Assembly: GCA_030533445.1 (NCBI GenBank)
Contig: CM060062.1
Coordinates: 6,738,456 to 6,802,455 of the forward strand
From: Cyprinodon diabolis
Lineage: Eukaryota; Chordata; Actinopteri; Cyprinodontiformes; Cyprinodontidae
Direction of reading: 5' to 3'
DNA length: 64,000 nt
The stretch's first letter is position 1, and each line of letters begins with the position of its first letter. The notes under the pieces were generated by a model that ran no database searches, was not told where the DNA came from, and was given only the letters and a program-made list of their open reading frames with translations. Shown one piece after another: positions 13,410 to 26,100 of this stretch. Both the position numbers and the translations under genes were made by a program.

Positions 13410-13833
13410 AAATAAAGTTGAGTGTAAGTCTAAATCTGAGCTTGTTTGAGCTTCATAAAGAAAGCAGATCAAACATGTTAGCATAGTGTACCATGCGGTC
13501 CATCCTGTTAGCTTTGTCTTTACTCAACAAACACATGAAATGATCAAAATTAATCAAAAGACATATTAACTGGAGAATGTGTCCCTAACTTTGCCAGACT
13601 TGGTACCTCTGCCCAGGTCCATTTTGGAAAGTTTGTGTTCCCTCCAGCAATTAGCAGCTTAACATGGCGAAACGCAGCAGGGGGTTTTCTTTGTTCCACC
13701 CACGCATCAGGGAAAAGTCTTCTATTGGAAGCTCTCCCCTCCAGTCAGCATCTAAAGCTCCCGAAGCTCAGAGAAAAATGCAAACGGTCTGTTTCCCAAC
13801 ATCTCGGCTATGAAATGTCAACCATCATGACTT

Positions 13834-14011
13834 AAGGCTGGTTTATGCTCAGAAACCAGCTCGTCTGCGTGTGTGTCACAGTTGCGCAGATATTCCCCCG
13901 CTCCCTTCTGCAGACACTCTGGTGCATCTCTCCAAAATTTTTAGGTGACTGCAGACAGTGACGCAGACAGGAGGCATCTGATTGGTCAAATGTACATCCG
14001 CTCTACACTAT
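13834..14011. mobile_element. Left half of an older MITE split by the Harbinger insertion
   Basis: The sequence from GGCTGGTTTATGCTCAGAAA through CTGATTGGTC to CTCTACACTA resembles a common fish MITE. Its continuation (AGAGTATTTCCTG) is found beyond the Harbinger right end at 16881. The family is recognised only by general resemblance. Confidence 0.4.
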
Positions 14012-14333
14012 GGGCCGGATTTATCAAAGGTTTGCGTGTATTAAAACGTGAGCTATTTCATTGCGCACGCTAAAAAATGTACAAACTGATCTATCAACAG
14101 CGTGCTAAAAGGATTTGGTCTTTAAAACGTGCTAAATAGCGCCTCTTATCCATTTAGTACTTTTTCTGCAATGAATATTCAATATGGGGCGTTTACACGC
14201 AAAAGTGCGTCTTGTGGGAGGAGAACATGTAAATATATTAATTTAGCACTCGCAAAGTGATTTATCAAACCTGAAAGCAATTTTGCTAACGGTATCTGAC
14301 TCTATATTTAACACGTTTCAAAAGAAGGTGCAA

Positions 14334-15472
14334 ATGGTCTGTATGCGTAATTGGGCACACATGGCAGCGGTTATTGTCGCAAGAAGGAGACATCGAAATG
14401 AAGCAAGGAGACGCAGAGAACGCATTTTTTCACTCCGTGTGAATATTTTTGGAATGAACGAGGAAACGATCATCAAAACGTATCGTTTATCCAGCATTGC
14501 CATTTTGGAGCTGTTGGGGGAACTCCGAATGGATTTGGAGCCAGCCACAAGGAGGACCCACGCAATACCAGCTATAACAAAACTCCTTGCAACGTTGCAC
14601 ATTTTTGCATCTGGGTCATTCCAGCGTACGGTTGCAGCGAGAGCTGGGATCTCCCAATCTAATTTTTCAGAAGTGCTGTCCGACGTTCTAAATGCCATGT
14701 GTCGCCGTATGAGAAAGGTCATTAGGTTTCCACACAACCGGCAGTCACTAAATGACACCAAACAAGGCTTTTTTGCAATCGCTGGATTTCCCGGAGTGAT
14801 TGGAGCGATTAATTGCACCCATGTTCAACTTGTGCCCCCTGCAGAAAGTGAGCATGTGTATAGGAATCGCAAACACATGCATTCTTTGAATGTGCAGTGC
14901 GTTTGTGATGCCCAAGGCATCATTACCAACGTTGTGGCAAAATATCCCGGGTCAGTGCATGACTCTTTCATTTTAAGAAACAGCTACCTGTTTTCCAAGT
15001 TGCGTGATGGAGAGTTTGGAGATGGCTGGCTTGTAGGTGAGTCAAATATTTAGAAAAAGAAATAATTTCTTCATCAGTGTCGTATTCACCCAGATTTCTT
15101 TTTTAAGGTGACAGTGCATACCCCCTACATCCCTTCCTCCTGACACCCGTTCTCAACCCGACCACTTCTGGAGAAATTGGATACAATGAGGCCCATATTC
15201 GCACCCGGAACATTGTGGAGCGCACCTTTGGGATCTTGAAGAGCAGGTTCCGATGTTTGGACCGTACTGGTGGAGCACTGCTGTACAAGCCAGAAAAAGT
15301 TGCCCAGATTGTAGTGACCTGCTGCATGCTTCATAACATTGCCAAACAACACGGGCTGGAGCATGACGCCCTACCGGAGAATCCCGACCTCCCCCCTGCG
15401 CCTGTGGAGCAACATGCCAATACTGCGGGAATGCGTATGCGCAAAAATCTCATCCACAGTCACTTCTTGTGA
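14334..15472 (+). CDS. Harbinger transposase (HARBI1-like DDE nuclease), likely catalytically dead
   Basis: Two exons, 14334-15036 and 15108-15472, joined over a 71-bp GT-AG intron (GTA G|GTGAGT, TTTTTTAAG|GTGAC), give 355 residues, about the length of HARBI1. The first real ATG is 14334; the basic stretch ARRRHRNEARRRRERIF follows. DDE_Tnp_4-type blocks are seen in order: FPGVIGAINCTHVQL, AKYPGSVHDSFILRNS, GDSAYPLHPFLLTP, then NIVERTFGILKSRFRCLD and CCMLHNIAK. In the family the first block carries the first catalytic Asp before Cys/Gly-Thr-His; here the codon at 14811-14813 is AAT (Asn). The other two acidic residues (HD and VER) are present. I infer a nuclease without activity, unless the base is a sequencing error. 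It could still be transcribed. Confidence 0.88.
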
Positions 15473-15739
15473 GCCATTTGGTATGTGCATTTTTCTACAG
15501 GCCAATACAAAACACCTGTTTTTTTTTTTTTGTTTTTTTTTGAGGGGGTGGGGGTGTCACTGTAACATTTAAATTTCTTAATGCACTAGTTTGTACAAAC
15601 TACTAGTTTGAGCATCTAATTATGTTAAGTCCAGCAAAAGTTACACTTCCTTTAGATTAAGCAACATGGTAAAAGAAATATAGCCTTTTTTCCCCCACAA
15701 AGTGAAGAATCAAACAGACAACTTAAGTGTTGCAAGTAT

Positions 15740-16689
15740 TTATTTGTATCTCCTTTTACGCAGGTGGAACTTGCCCACAGTGCGCACTCCTTCCTCTGCG
15801 GTTCCTGGCTGCCTATTTGTTGCTGTGCCACTTTGTTGAGCCGTTTCTCCACCTGGATTGGGGGTAGTCATTGGCCGCATCCCTTCCCGTATCCCTCTTG
15901 CCACAGAATTGACAGCCATCGTCAGGGCAGACACTGCAGAGACCCTCTGTCTGCAGTGGGTGGCTATGGTCTGAGTGTCGCGCCTTGCCGCCCGTGCCAA
16001 CGTTGATGCCACACGCATCTCCCGTGCAATTGTCTGCAGGGCTGCAGACTGTTTTTTTTGTTCTTGCAGCAACTCCAAATCAATATGTTCCAGGCTCATA
16101 CGAGGCCTCACGGGGGTGGCAGCTGCTACGGGGGGATTTGATGATGGCTGGACCTCTGATGCAGATTCTAAATGTAAAGCAAATGTTTAGTTACGTATTT
16201 GACTTGAAACAGCATTAAATTCACAGGTGGTGCATTCTTTTCAGTTCTGAATAAATCTTTTCAATAAACCTTTTCTGAGATTGTGCACCTACCGTGTCCT
16301 GCTGTTTGGTCAAGTGTGTCATACCCGGCAATCCCAGTGATTTGCTCCTCACAGAGCGTCAGCTGTACTTGTTCCTCACTGCTGGTCAGAGGCATCTCAT
16401 CTACTGTGCCCCCTCCTGTTTTGTTCGCAGATGTTTTGTTATATGCCAGTTTTTCTTTGGTTCGCCTTCTAATATCCTGGTATCTTCTTTTTACTTCATC
16501 CACTGTTCGCAAGGTTTCACCAACAGCGTTTACTTTATGACAGATTTGTTCCCATATCGCGTTCCTCTGTGTGACAGTCACACCTCTTTGCTGTAGCTCA
16601 CTTAAATGTTTGTTGGCTTCATCCACCAACACCTCCATTTCCATGGGGTCGAATTTTCTTTTGCGCTTTCTGCTGCCCGAACTCGCCAT
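15740..16689 (-). CDS. Harbinger accessory protein, Myb/SANT-like DNA-binding (NAIF1-like)
   Basis: Encoded on the minus strand, convergent with the transposase. Exon 1 is 16293-16689 and exon 2 is 15740-16167, over a 125-bp intron (CACG|GTAGGT ... CATTTAG|AATC), giving 274 residues with the stop at 15740. Start chosen at ATG 16689 (MASSGSRKRKRKFDPMEMEV), followed by a basic segment and a trihelix/SANT pattern: LVDEANKHLSELQQRGVTVT, RNAIWEQICHKVNAVGE, VDEVKRRYQDIRRRTKEKL. The C-terminal exon is helical (LELLQEQKKQSAALQTIARE). In Harbinger elements this protein carries the transposase to the nucleus and binds the ends. No break seen. Confidence 0.85.
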
Positions 16690-16906
16690 GCCGCAAACCA
16701 CAAAACGCGCAAAACCATCATTTAAATAGGGCGTCTCCAACAGTTTTGCACCTGCCACCAGTTACGCAATCACTCTTGTTAAATCACCCGCAAACCATGG
16801 TTCAGCCCCTCACGCAAAATTCCAGTTTGCGAGCGCAAATTACTACACGCAAAATTGGATCTTGATAAATCCGGCCCTAAGAGTATTTCCTGTTTGGTAC
16901 CTTACT

Positions 16907-17385
<479 letters not shown>

Positions 17386-20300
17386 TATGCAAATGAGGAG
17401 GGGTGTGTCTTAAGGGCTTGACTTCTGCTCATTGGTTAGCAGCCACCGGATGCTTATTTATTTTACCAAGTTGTTTGGCTGCCAAGACAGTATCATCATC
17501 ATCATCTTCATATTTATTGATATAGCACTTTAAAACAGCTACAACTTAAACAAAGTGCTGAACATGGCTAAAAAAAATAATATCTAATACTTAATAATAA
17601 TAATATCTTGTAGGGAAAGGCTTTTCAAAGCTGGTTAAGGACACAGGAAATCCTTCATATGTTTTGATGTGAATGTTTACTTAATATTTCAGTAGGGACT
17701 CTCTTTTCTCTTCCCAACCAGAGGCTATTTTTAGCTCCTTGCTCTGTCACCATGGTGTAACACTCTGCATACCACATACAGCAGATGAAGTATGGGAATT
17801 GTTTATAGGGAGCATGACAGCAATTATTCAGCTTTTCTGCATAGTGGTGCTGCTATTTTGCTCCAGAGCGTATTGCTGTTTGTTAAAGTAGCAGTATTCA
17901 CAACAGGCAACAGATGTTTTAAAAAAAATAGCCTTGCATTGTTCAGAGCAGTTGTGTTGATGAATTAATGGCAAAGCCCTTAAAAGGTCTTCAACATCAT
18001 GGAGCAATGTCCCAGAGTGAACTTCCCATTTTGTCTCTTTTATGGAGCAGCTTTATTTCTTCCCTATTTATCTTCACCACACATACAGTAGGAAAGATTG
18101 TCATGGTAGCTCATTGGTAAGAGGAAGTTCCCATGGCATTGAGGATCACTGTAGTCTATAAATACATTGGCCGGTCAAAGAGCAGGTAAGGATGCCTGCA
18201 CAGAGTGGCAGTCAGAATAATATGAAGTTGTTCTCACGCTCTGTTAAAGAAACCGGTTTCAGTTTGAAAGTTGCTGAAGATCAAAAACATGCATTTTTTT
18301 TCTTTTCCTACCATGAATCAAAATGTGTTGGCAAAAAAAAACCAAAAAAAACAGCAACAAGCATCACTAAAAGAAAACCAGACCATCAGTAAAAAGCTTT
18401 TGTTGTTGCATCATGACAAACCGATTAAGGGCACAACCCAAGTTGTACCCAAGTGCAAAAAAAAAATAGGCGTTTGCAGAATTGTGATTGGTGAATTAAA
18501 CATTAAGTGAATAAAAGATGACTGTTTAGCATTATTAAATGACTGAAATGTGTTTTTTCAATGTTCATGTAGTAATTTAGGCATAATGACAGCTGTGATA
18601 GCGATAGCTTTAATTTCAATACATGTGTTTCAGTTATATCCTTTTGGGGGAAATCTACAGATTTACAGAAAGAATTCCTCAGAATGTCTTTTTCGAAGCG
18701 TGGATCACAAAGCCGACTCCAGTTTGTGTCAGAAAACTATTATCTTAAACACCTCATTCTCAGGTTGTAAGCTTAACATCATGATATATTTATAGCTTCT
18801 TCCAGATCCTAGTTCTGTAATAAACAACCAACCACAGACCTTCCATTACAGATCCCTCTGACTTTTCTTATCACACAGATTGATCCTTTCAGATTACAAG
18901 CCTATATTTTGGCATTAAGGGAGTAAATAGGGATGTTTTAAAGTTTTGAGATTTCATCCAAGGAATATGCAGAAATTGTGTGGGAGACTTTTTCTTTTTC
19001 GCTCTATGTCCGCTTCCCTGCATGTTTGAAATGCATCCAGTGCTTTAATGCGGTCAAAGTTGTGCCCCAAAACTCATTTTCTGCATCAGATTATGTTGAG
19101 CTACTGGGATTCCACGTCAGGCAGACACTGTATGATCATCCTGTGGCCTTGATCTGTGTGCACCAGAAGTTTTATTGTTTTTTTAAGTGTTTGATGCAAA
19201 GGATTTTGCATGGCCCATTTATGCCTTTCATAGCTATTTTAAACTTGTTTTCTTTTTTATTGACTTAAGTATTCAATCTTTATTTGATCTAGAAACTTTT
19301 TAACAGGCTCAAGAATAAGGTAAACGAAAACCTTTGTCTTATATCTAATGGGACTTTCATTTTTCAAACCATTGGGACTAAAAAGGGAATGCCCATCTTC
19401 TCCTAAACCAAGCTTTTGCCTAAATAAAATATTAGGCCCAGGATATTGTTTGTTTTAAAAAGACCTCTCTGGTGTCTCAGAGGACAGTGTGAGTTTTCAG
19501 GCCTGTTTGACAGACTGAATAATCCTTGGTTCACTCACTCATCCAGCAAATCCAGGACTCCTGTCCATAGAAAGTGGGCGTGGGGGTTATTTCTTATTAT
19601 ACTTCTTATTGTCCTCATGCATAAGTAAAGAGGAGGTCAGAGATGCACTCATCTGACACATGCACCTGCTCCTGTACGGTGCCTGCTTTTTGTACACACA
19701 CACCAACCCATTCCCACTTACAGGGATTCCACTCTCCTCCCTTTTATCCCCCCTATATCTTTGTCCTGATTGGAGCTGTTGGGGGTAGACACTAAGGTGA
19801 CATGCTACTGCATCCTTAATGTCTTTGTAGTCTATTGCACTTTAAGTGTATTCTGCAAAATAATACATTTATTCTTAATATCAGTCGCTCACTGACATAG
19901 ATTCGTCCTCCCTTCCATTATACAGGGTGTTGAGGTGTAAATAATGCTCACCAGTATTCATCAAAGTGTCATTCATGTCCTTGCTTTTAGGTGTGCCCGA
20001 TCCACACTTACTTATTTTTGTGACCTTTCTCACTAAGGTCAGTGAAAGGTCTGTGAAATCTGCTCAATAATTAAAGAGTTTCTCTCTAATGGAAAGGCTC
20101 TCAGTGTCCATGAAGCACTTTCCTCAGAGGTGTTGAGTGATGGCTGTTAAAATGGGAAATGAGAGCTGATGTTTTGAATGCTTCATATGTAAAGGATGCT
20201 ATGGCTGCTGGCTTTGTGAAAACACTCGATATAACAGTGACATTTGGAACAGAGTCAGATAATGGCTGCTTCTGCTGCTGATGGGGCGATGAAGGGTTAC

Positions 20301-22245
20301 ATCTGCTCTCAAAAGTCGACCCAACCCTTTTCAGATTCCAGGCTTTTGTGATGGAACTAATTTAGTCAGCGATTGATTGTTTTAAAACTCTTTTTATGAA
20401 TTTGATTTATTTCGTACAGTTGAGCTGGTAATCGTTTGGGAGTATGTTTGCGGTAAACAAGATAAGAAAGATGGAGCTGTTTAAGAGATTTACAGTTGAG
20501 ATTTGTATTTTAGTCTTCTTTGGTCTGTCAAGATACCACAGCTTTCTCTGTGTGCAAATTTTTCTTGAGAGCTTCCAGATTAGTTTGGTGTTTGTTTGGG
20601 ATTCAATTATGAGTTGAGATGCTGCCATCAACAACTTTAGTTACAGATGACATAGTAGGGCCTGTTTGTTTATCTGCTGTGGAAACATGGAAGTAAGACT
20701 TTTGACCAATCTTACTGTATGATCTGATGGAATTCTCTTTAAAGTATCATGAAACATGTTGCCATAACCCCGTTTTGAATGGACTCAACCATTAAATGGC
20801 CGTTATTAGCGGTTATCCGTCCTGTAGAATGGCTTTATACTGCGCCTCCTATACCTTTTTAGTAGGTTTCTTATGGCTGATAATATGCAGCTTATCGTTG
20901 AAAATAGACGCTTCTGCCTTGTCTAAAACCTTATGTTTTATTTACTGTTTACCTACATTATACCTTTTATTTACTTTATTTACAGCCTACCTTCCTTTTA
21001 AAGAAACTTCATTTTAAAGCTTTACTTCAAGAGAATTCCACATGTTTTAAAAAATTTAGTTGACAGGATATGAGATTTTATTGGGAGTGGTTGATCATAA
21101 TGAGTGATATACTTTTTTTTTTTTAGCTTTTTTTTAACAATAGATGAACTTCTAAAAATACGCTCAGATTGAACATATGGATAGATTACTTTAGGATTAG
21201 GATTAACTTGGTTATAACAACCTTGGTGATAACTGCTACTATATGTAGCCATTCTATGACATTGAGAACCGCTAATTGGGACCATAATGAAGCGGCTGGC
21301 CATAACATTTGTGTTGCCTTCTATAAAGTGACATTGTATAAATAAAGTGAATTGAAATATATTGAATGGGGAGTACATCTCTTGGTCTCAGCATTCAATC
21401 AATGATGGAATAATATTCTGTTTATTTCAAAGCTCTTCCATATAATGTCCATTTCACTGAACCTTGGAACGACTTTGCGTATTTGTTCCACAGGGATGAT
21501 GGTGTGCTCATTCTGCTGATCTCATTTAACCAGAGTACTGCCATACACGTGCTAGCTGTGCCTCCTTCATGGTTTGTGGCAAACTTTTACTTTAGCAATA
21601 GATTTCTTCTTGCCATTCTTCCATTGTTACCACATTGTGAAATGACAGCTTATAGTCCAATCAACTGATTCTCCCACCTGAGCCATGGATCTCTGCAGCT
21701 CCTCTAGAGTAACGCTATCCTCTTTATTCTCTCTATATTCTGGTTGGAATGATCAGGGATCTGACAGATGTGGAAAGGTTAAGATGTTTTGTCATATTCT
21801 AACCCAGCATTAAATTTCTTACATACTGCTCCCCACCCCCATGCAAATAATGTCCTTCCAACAAAAAATTGTCCACCTTACTTTCCTTTTTCTTAATTAT
21901 GTTTTTTCCCTAATGCTCTCTTACAAACATCAGAGTCTTCCATGGTACAGCTGAAGCCATACTGAAATGGAATTGAACATGTGTACATGTGTATAATAAA
22001 TCTGCTTGGTTGAACTTCATATAATTTAGCGATCAATATAACAATAATGTATTATATATTAATAACTGACCCAAAACTTTAAGAGTTTAGCTCTAAAATC
22101 CAAGTGTTGAATGTGTGCTTATAATGTGCCAATTCATGTCCCAATTACACACTTTTATAAGGGATTGATCCCTTTTTAGTAAACATTATTGGCCATTTAA
22201 GAAGCTGCTAGTCTAACTCTATTTTCTCATAGTTTCTTCCAACAG
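17386..22245. other. plxnb1: Upstream flank or 5' intron of plxnb1
   Basis: Contains a TATTTATTGATATAGCACTT fragment near 17505-17565 (common fish repeat) and the inverted repeat at 20795-21290. No coding exon was recognised. Because the first coding exon has an acceptor at 22245, this stretch is probably intron, or intron plus a 5' exon that I cannot place. Confidence 0.5.
20795..21290. repeat. Inverted repeat pair (about 48-bp arms)
   Basis: ATTAGCGGTT and TAGAATGGCT at 20797-20845 recur in reverse complement at 21240-21290 with matching spacing. The arms flank about 400 bp of AT-rich sequence. Probably a decayed MITE upstream of plxnb1. Confidence 0.45.
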
Positions 22246-22255
22246 ATCATTTGCA

Positions 22256-23116
22256 ATGCTACATGGGAAGACCTTGAGCTTCTGTCTTGTTGTCTTCGTC
22301 CTTCTCTTCATATTGGCTTCCGTCCATGCTCACTCCTACCCCAAGTTTTCACGCAATGACACTGAGTTTCAGCACCTGGTGCTTCACCCAAACCCTGCTG
22401 TGGGGACAGTGTACCTGGGAGCCAGGAATCACCTCTTCCAGCTGGATGGGTCAGATGGACTCAGGCTTGAGCAAGAAGAGACCACTGGTCCTGTAAGCGA
22501 CAACAAAGAATGTCTTCCTCCTGTCATAGAAAGTAATTGTCCCCAAGCTAGAAGAACCAGTAATCACAACAAGCTGCTCCTGGTGGACCCAAAGGCGTTG
22601 GAGCTGATCACATGTGGCAGTGTCTACCAGGGAACGTGCCAAAAACGAAGCTTAGGATCCATCAAGGAGGTTCTCTTCTCCACTGAAAGTCCTGTGGATA
22701 CTCAGTATGTTGCAGCCAACGACCCGTCAGTGTCAACCATTGGGTTGGTGGTCAGAGTTCCTGGTGGAGAGAGGACAGTGATGTACGTGGGTAGGGGCTA
22801 CACTGCCAACCACCCACCAATCTCTACACGCCATCTCTCATCAAAGCCTATATTTTCCTACGAGGAGACTGCCAAGCTGGTCATTGCAGGACGCCTGTCA
22901 GAGTATGATCATAATTTTGTAACTGCTTTCACTCGTCACTCGTATGTGTATTTCCTCTTTTACCGGCGAGACATCAGGTCAGTTTCCAGGGACTACCGGA
23001 CTTACATGGCTCGGGTGTGTCTGGAGGACACCTCTTACTATTCATATGTAGAAATTCCCCTCGTCTGTCGATCTCCATTTTCTCCTGTGAAATATAACAT
23101 CCTTCAGGCAGCCCAG
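22256..23116 (+). CDS. plxnb1: plxnb1 coding exon 1: signal peptide and N-terminal sema domain
   Basis: Codons 1-287, ends in phase 0 at AG|GTAAAG. The ATG at 22256 has G at -3 and opens a hydrophobic signal peptide (core [15 protein letters not shown], likely cleaved near residue 25). The sema propeller begins at about residue 30; plexin-B hallmarks include [33 protein letters not shown] and [18 protein letters not shown]. An acceptor (polypyrimidine run then AACAG, exon from 22246) lies 10 bp before the ATG, so the transcript starts in an upstream non-coding exon. Confidence 0.95.
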
Positions 23117-26100
23117 GTAAAGACTTAAATTCAGACATTACATATTTCTTTCCTCTTCAAGCTTCTCCCCTTAGCAGGCTGTCATGCTGATGTACTGTCC
23201 TGTTTTTTCCCCCCACACCTTTGTTGCAACAGGTGGGCCAAGGTACGGGCCAACAAGGCGAAAATCTGCTGGGAGTCTTCTCCACCCGCACTGGCTCAAC
23301 AAACACCCCCTTGGATTCCTCTGCCCTGTGCGTCTTCCCCCTGGATGAGCTTGACAAGCACATTGATTCCACCCGTGACCTCTGCTACACCCAAAATGGG
23401 TTGGTTGACGGTAGAGAAGAGGTGGCGTACATAGAGTACGAAGTCAAGTCCAGCTGTGCCAACCTCCCTCTGGTAAGAATGCACGAGAAAAATGTTTTTG
23501 GACCCAAACAAAAATGCAGATGTGGAACTGGAAAAACAAACATTTCAGACCTGTAGGGTTTTGAAAACAACCTTCCAACTGAGAGAATTTATTGTTTTTT
23601 TTTTCTTTCAATTTTCAGTGGTTGTTGTTGGACATTCACACTACATGAATTGATGTCCTAATGATTAACCTCACTAACTTTGTTCATACTTTCTTAATTC
23701 CTTGCTAATGTCCTACTTTGCTTTCTAGGAAAGTGTCAGGTCTAAGCACCTAAAACATCATACATACATACAGGGAAAGAAAGAAAGCACAGAGACAATG
23801 AATTTAGTTACTCGCGAGGAGAATAGGAAGGAGACTGCAGAGTTTACAAATCTCCAACCCACACTGTAGTCTTCAGCTTTCTCCTTGCTATTTATTGAAG
23901 AAAAGGGGATGTCCCTAATTACATCAGCTGAGGTTTAACTAAAGGGAAAAGGGGAAACAAAAGGATCTTACTTTAAACCTCAGCACATATGTTAAAACAA
24001 AGCATTTGGTTGTTTTACAATTGAATTATTCCAAGAACACATGTTTAGAAGAAACATGTGATAGAGGCTTTTCAGGTCTCTTTTACAACAGCATGTGATA
24101 GAGGATGTTCAGGCCTCCTTCACAACCCGTCCGTTGCATGAACTTTATCTGGAACAATCTTAAGCAAGAGTTAATAAAAGATGAATCACACATTATACAT
24201 CATAATAGTTCATTAGAACACAACCCATGAAACACAAAGAAAGTAAGAGTATAAATAAAATATTTCTAACAGAAAGTAACCAATAAGTTAATGGCAGTGA
24301 AAGCATGCTTTGAGGTAGCCTGCCAAACGTTTGTATATTTCAGCCAGTTTGAATTTTTCGAATCTAGTTTAGTTCTAGAATGTTTATTTCACCATGGAAA
24401 AATAATGTTTTAATTGAATTCTTATTAAAAGTCAGAAACTGACATACATATATCAATATATGCACAATTCTAACTGCTGCTATAGGTATTTGCTGAGGTA
24501 TAGGTTCACAGTCAATGCATTACCACTATACATCATGAGAAAAATGCCTGCACCTTAGCTGTATTGACTCACTTAAGTGTTCAGCATAAGGTAAAACAAA
24601 TGCAACAAAGTGCAAAGTAACAAGGAACGACTGGGCTGGCATGATGAGAACGAGTAATGGATGGAGGCCTGGTAATGAGGCTCCTTTTCCGAGGAGCAGT
24701 TTAACACAGCTGCAGCTGTCCAGAAAGCCCCTTCCCCTGATCTCAGTCGCTCTGATCCCGTTAGCCCTCAGGACCATTTAATGGGATTGTTAGTGATCAA
24801 TAAAGAAAAGCAACCCCAACTCATGTGTTCCTCTCCCTAATGAGCTCTGACAAACAAAGATAGGAGGACAGCGATGGAGAGGGAGCAGAATGGAAGGAAA
24901 CTCAAAGATGGGAGCAGAATAACTGTTGCACAAGAGCTGATGAGAGGAAAGTGGAGCACTGACAAAACAAGGATAAATGAAGAAGATTCATGTTTTGTTC
25001 TTTAACAATGAAAAGTTTGCTTCTAAAATGCAAACAAATCATAACCTAAAACAAGTACTCCAATTCTACCTTTGTTCTTCTTTGCCAATTATTTGAGTCT
25101 TTCTTAACCAATTTGCTTTATATTCCTATTTGAGCTTTGGTAGAACCCTTTCCCTGGTTGTTAAGAGCTTATATACAGATGTGGCACCACTAACAGAAGT
25201 ACCACTAAACGACCAGAAAGCCAGATGGTGGTCATTGATGAATATACTAAATAAGCCCCATCATACTCTGTTGTCCTGTGGAAAGCAACAGCTCTGAGGG
25301 AAGAGCTTAAAAGTAGTGCTAACATCAGTAGCACTATTTGTATGGACATGTCCTCACGCACCTATCAGCTTTGCATCCATATCGGAGTGCTTCCTTAGCT
25401 TTAGCTCCAGCTTTAGTGTAGTCCATAAGTCTTTTTTTTACAGCATAACTTGAGTTTTATTAATTAAACATCTTCCAGTGGCTTTTTACTCTGCAACTTT
25501 CACTTTTCCTTTTTTGTGCAACTACATTGAAAGTTCCACACCTGCTCGCCTCCATTGCTTCGGCTTGTTTAGCAATTGTCCACATCCAGTTACATGATCC
25601 CGGTCATATGATGTTGTGTTCCTAAACATACACAGGAAGGCTTTAAAGAGGTAAAAAGAAAAAAATAAATACTATGCTAACAGGATGCTGTAATTTATCA
25701 TGAAAATGTAGGCAACCATGGTGAATTACTGCTGTATACTTTTAAAAACAATGTCACGGTGTACCTTTACATTCATTCACTTTGTCATTTTGTTTATGCA
25801 TCACTGAACAAACTTTACACCCTTTTTTTCAGAATACCGTCAATGCGTACCCTTGTGGTTCTGACCACACCCCCAGTCCCATGGCGAGCAAAATACCCCT
25901 GGAAGCTAAAGCTGTGTGGCAAACCTCCGCAGCCCGTCTCACCGCCGTTGCAGTCAGTGTCAGAGAGGGACACAGCATCGCCTTCCTTGGAGATGCCAAA
26001 GGAATTCTTCACAAGGTATAGTAGTCACCCCTCCCCCCTTTGCATGAACCTGGCTGAAGGCAGGGAGACATCCCTGACTCATCACCATCAACGTGGGAAT

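Larger units (their letters stand above)
14012..16877 (+). mobile_element. PIF/Harbinger DNA transposon, near complete, two convergent genes
   Basis: The ends are inverted: left GGGCCGGATTTATCAAAG at 14012, and its complement ending 16877. A GCGTGTA box follows inside both ends after a short indel. The flanks are TAT (left) and TAA (right), consistent with the 3-bp TWA target duplication of PIF/Harbinger with one change. Inside are a DDE nuclease gene (+) and a Myb/SANT-like DNA-binding protein gene (-), the two-gene set known for autonomous vertebrate Harbinger elements (relatives of HARBI1 and NAIF1). Both frames are open. The insertion seems to have split an older repeat: CTCTACACTA at the left flank and AAGAGTATTTCC at the right join naturally. 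Confidence 0.9.
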
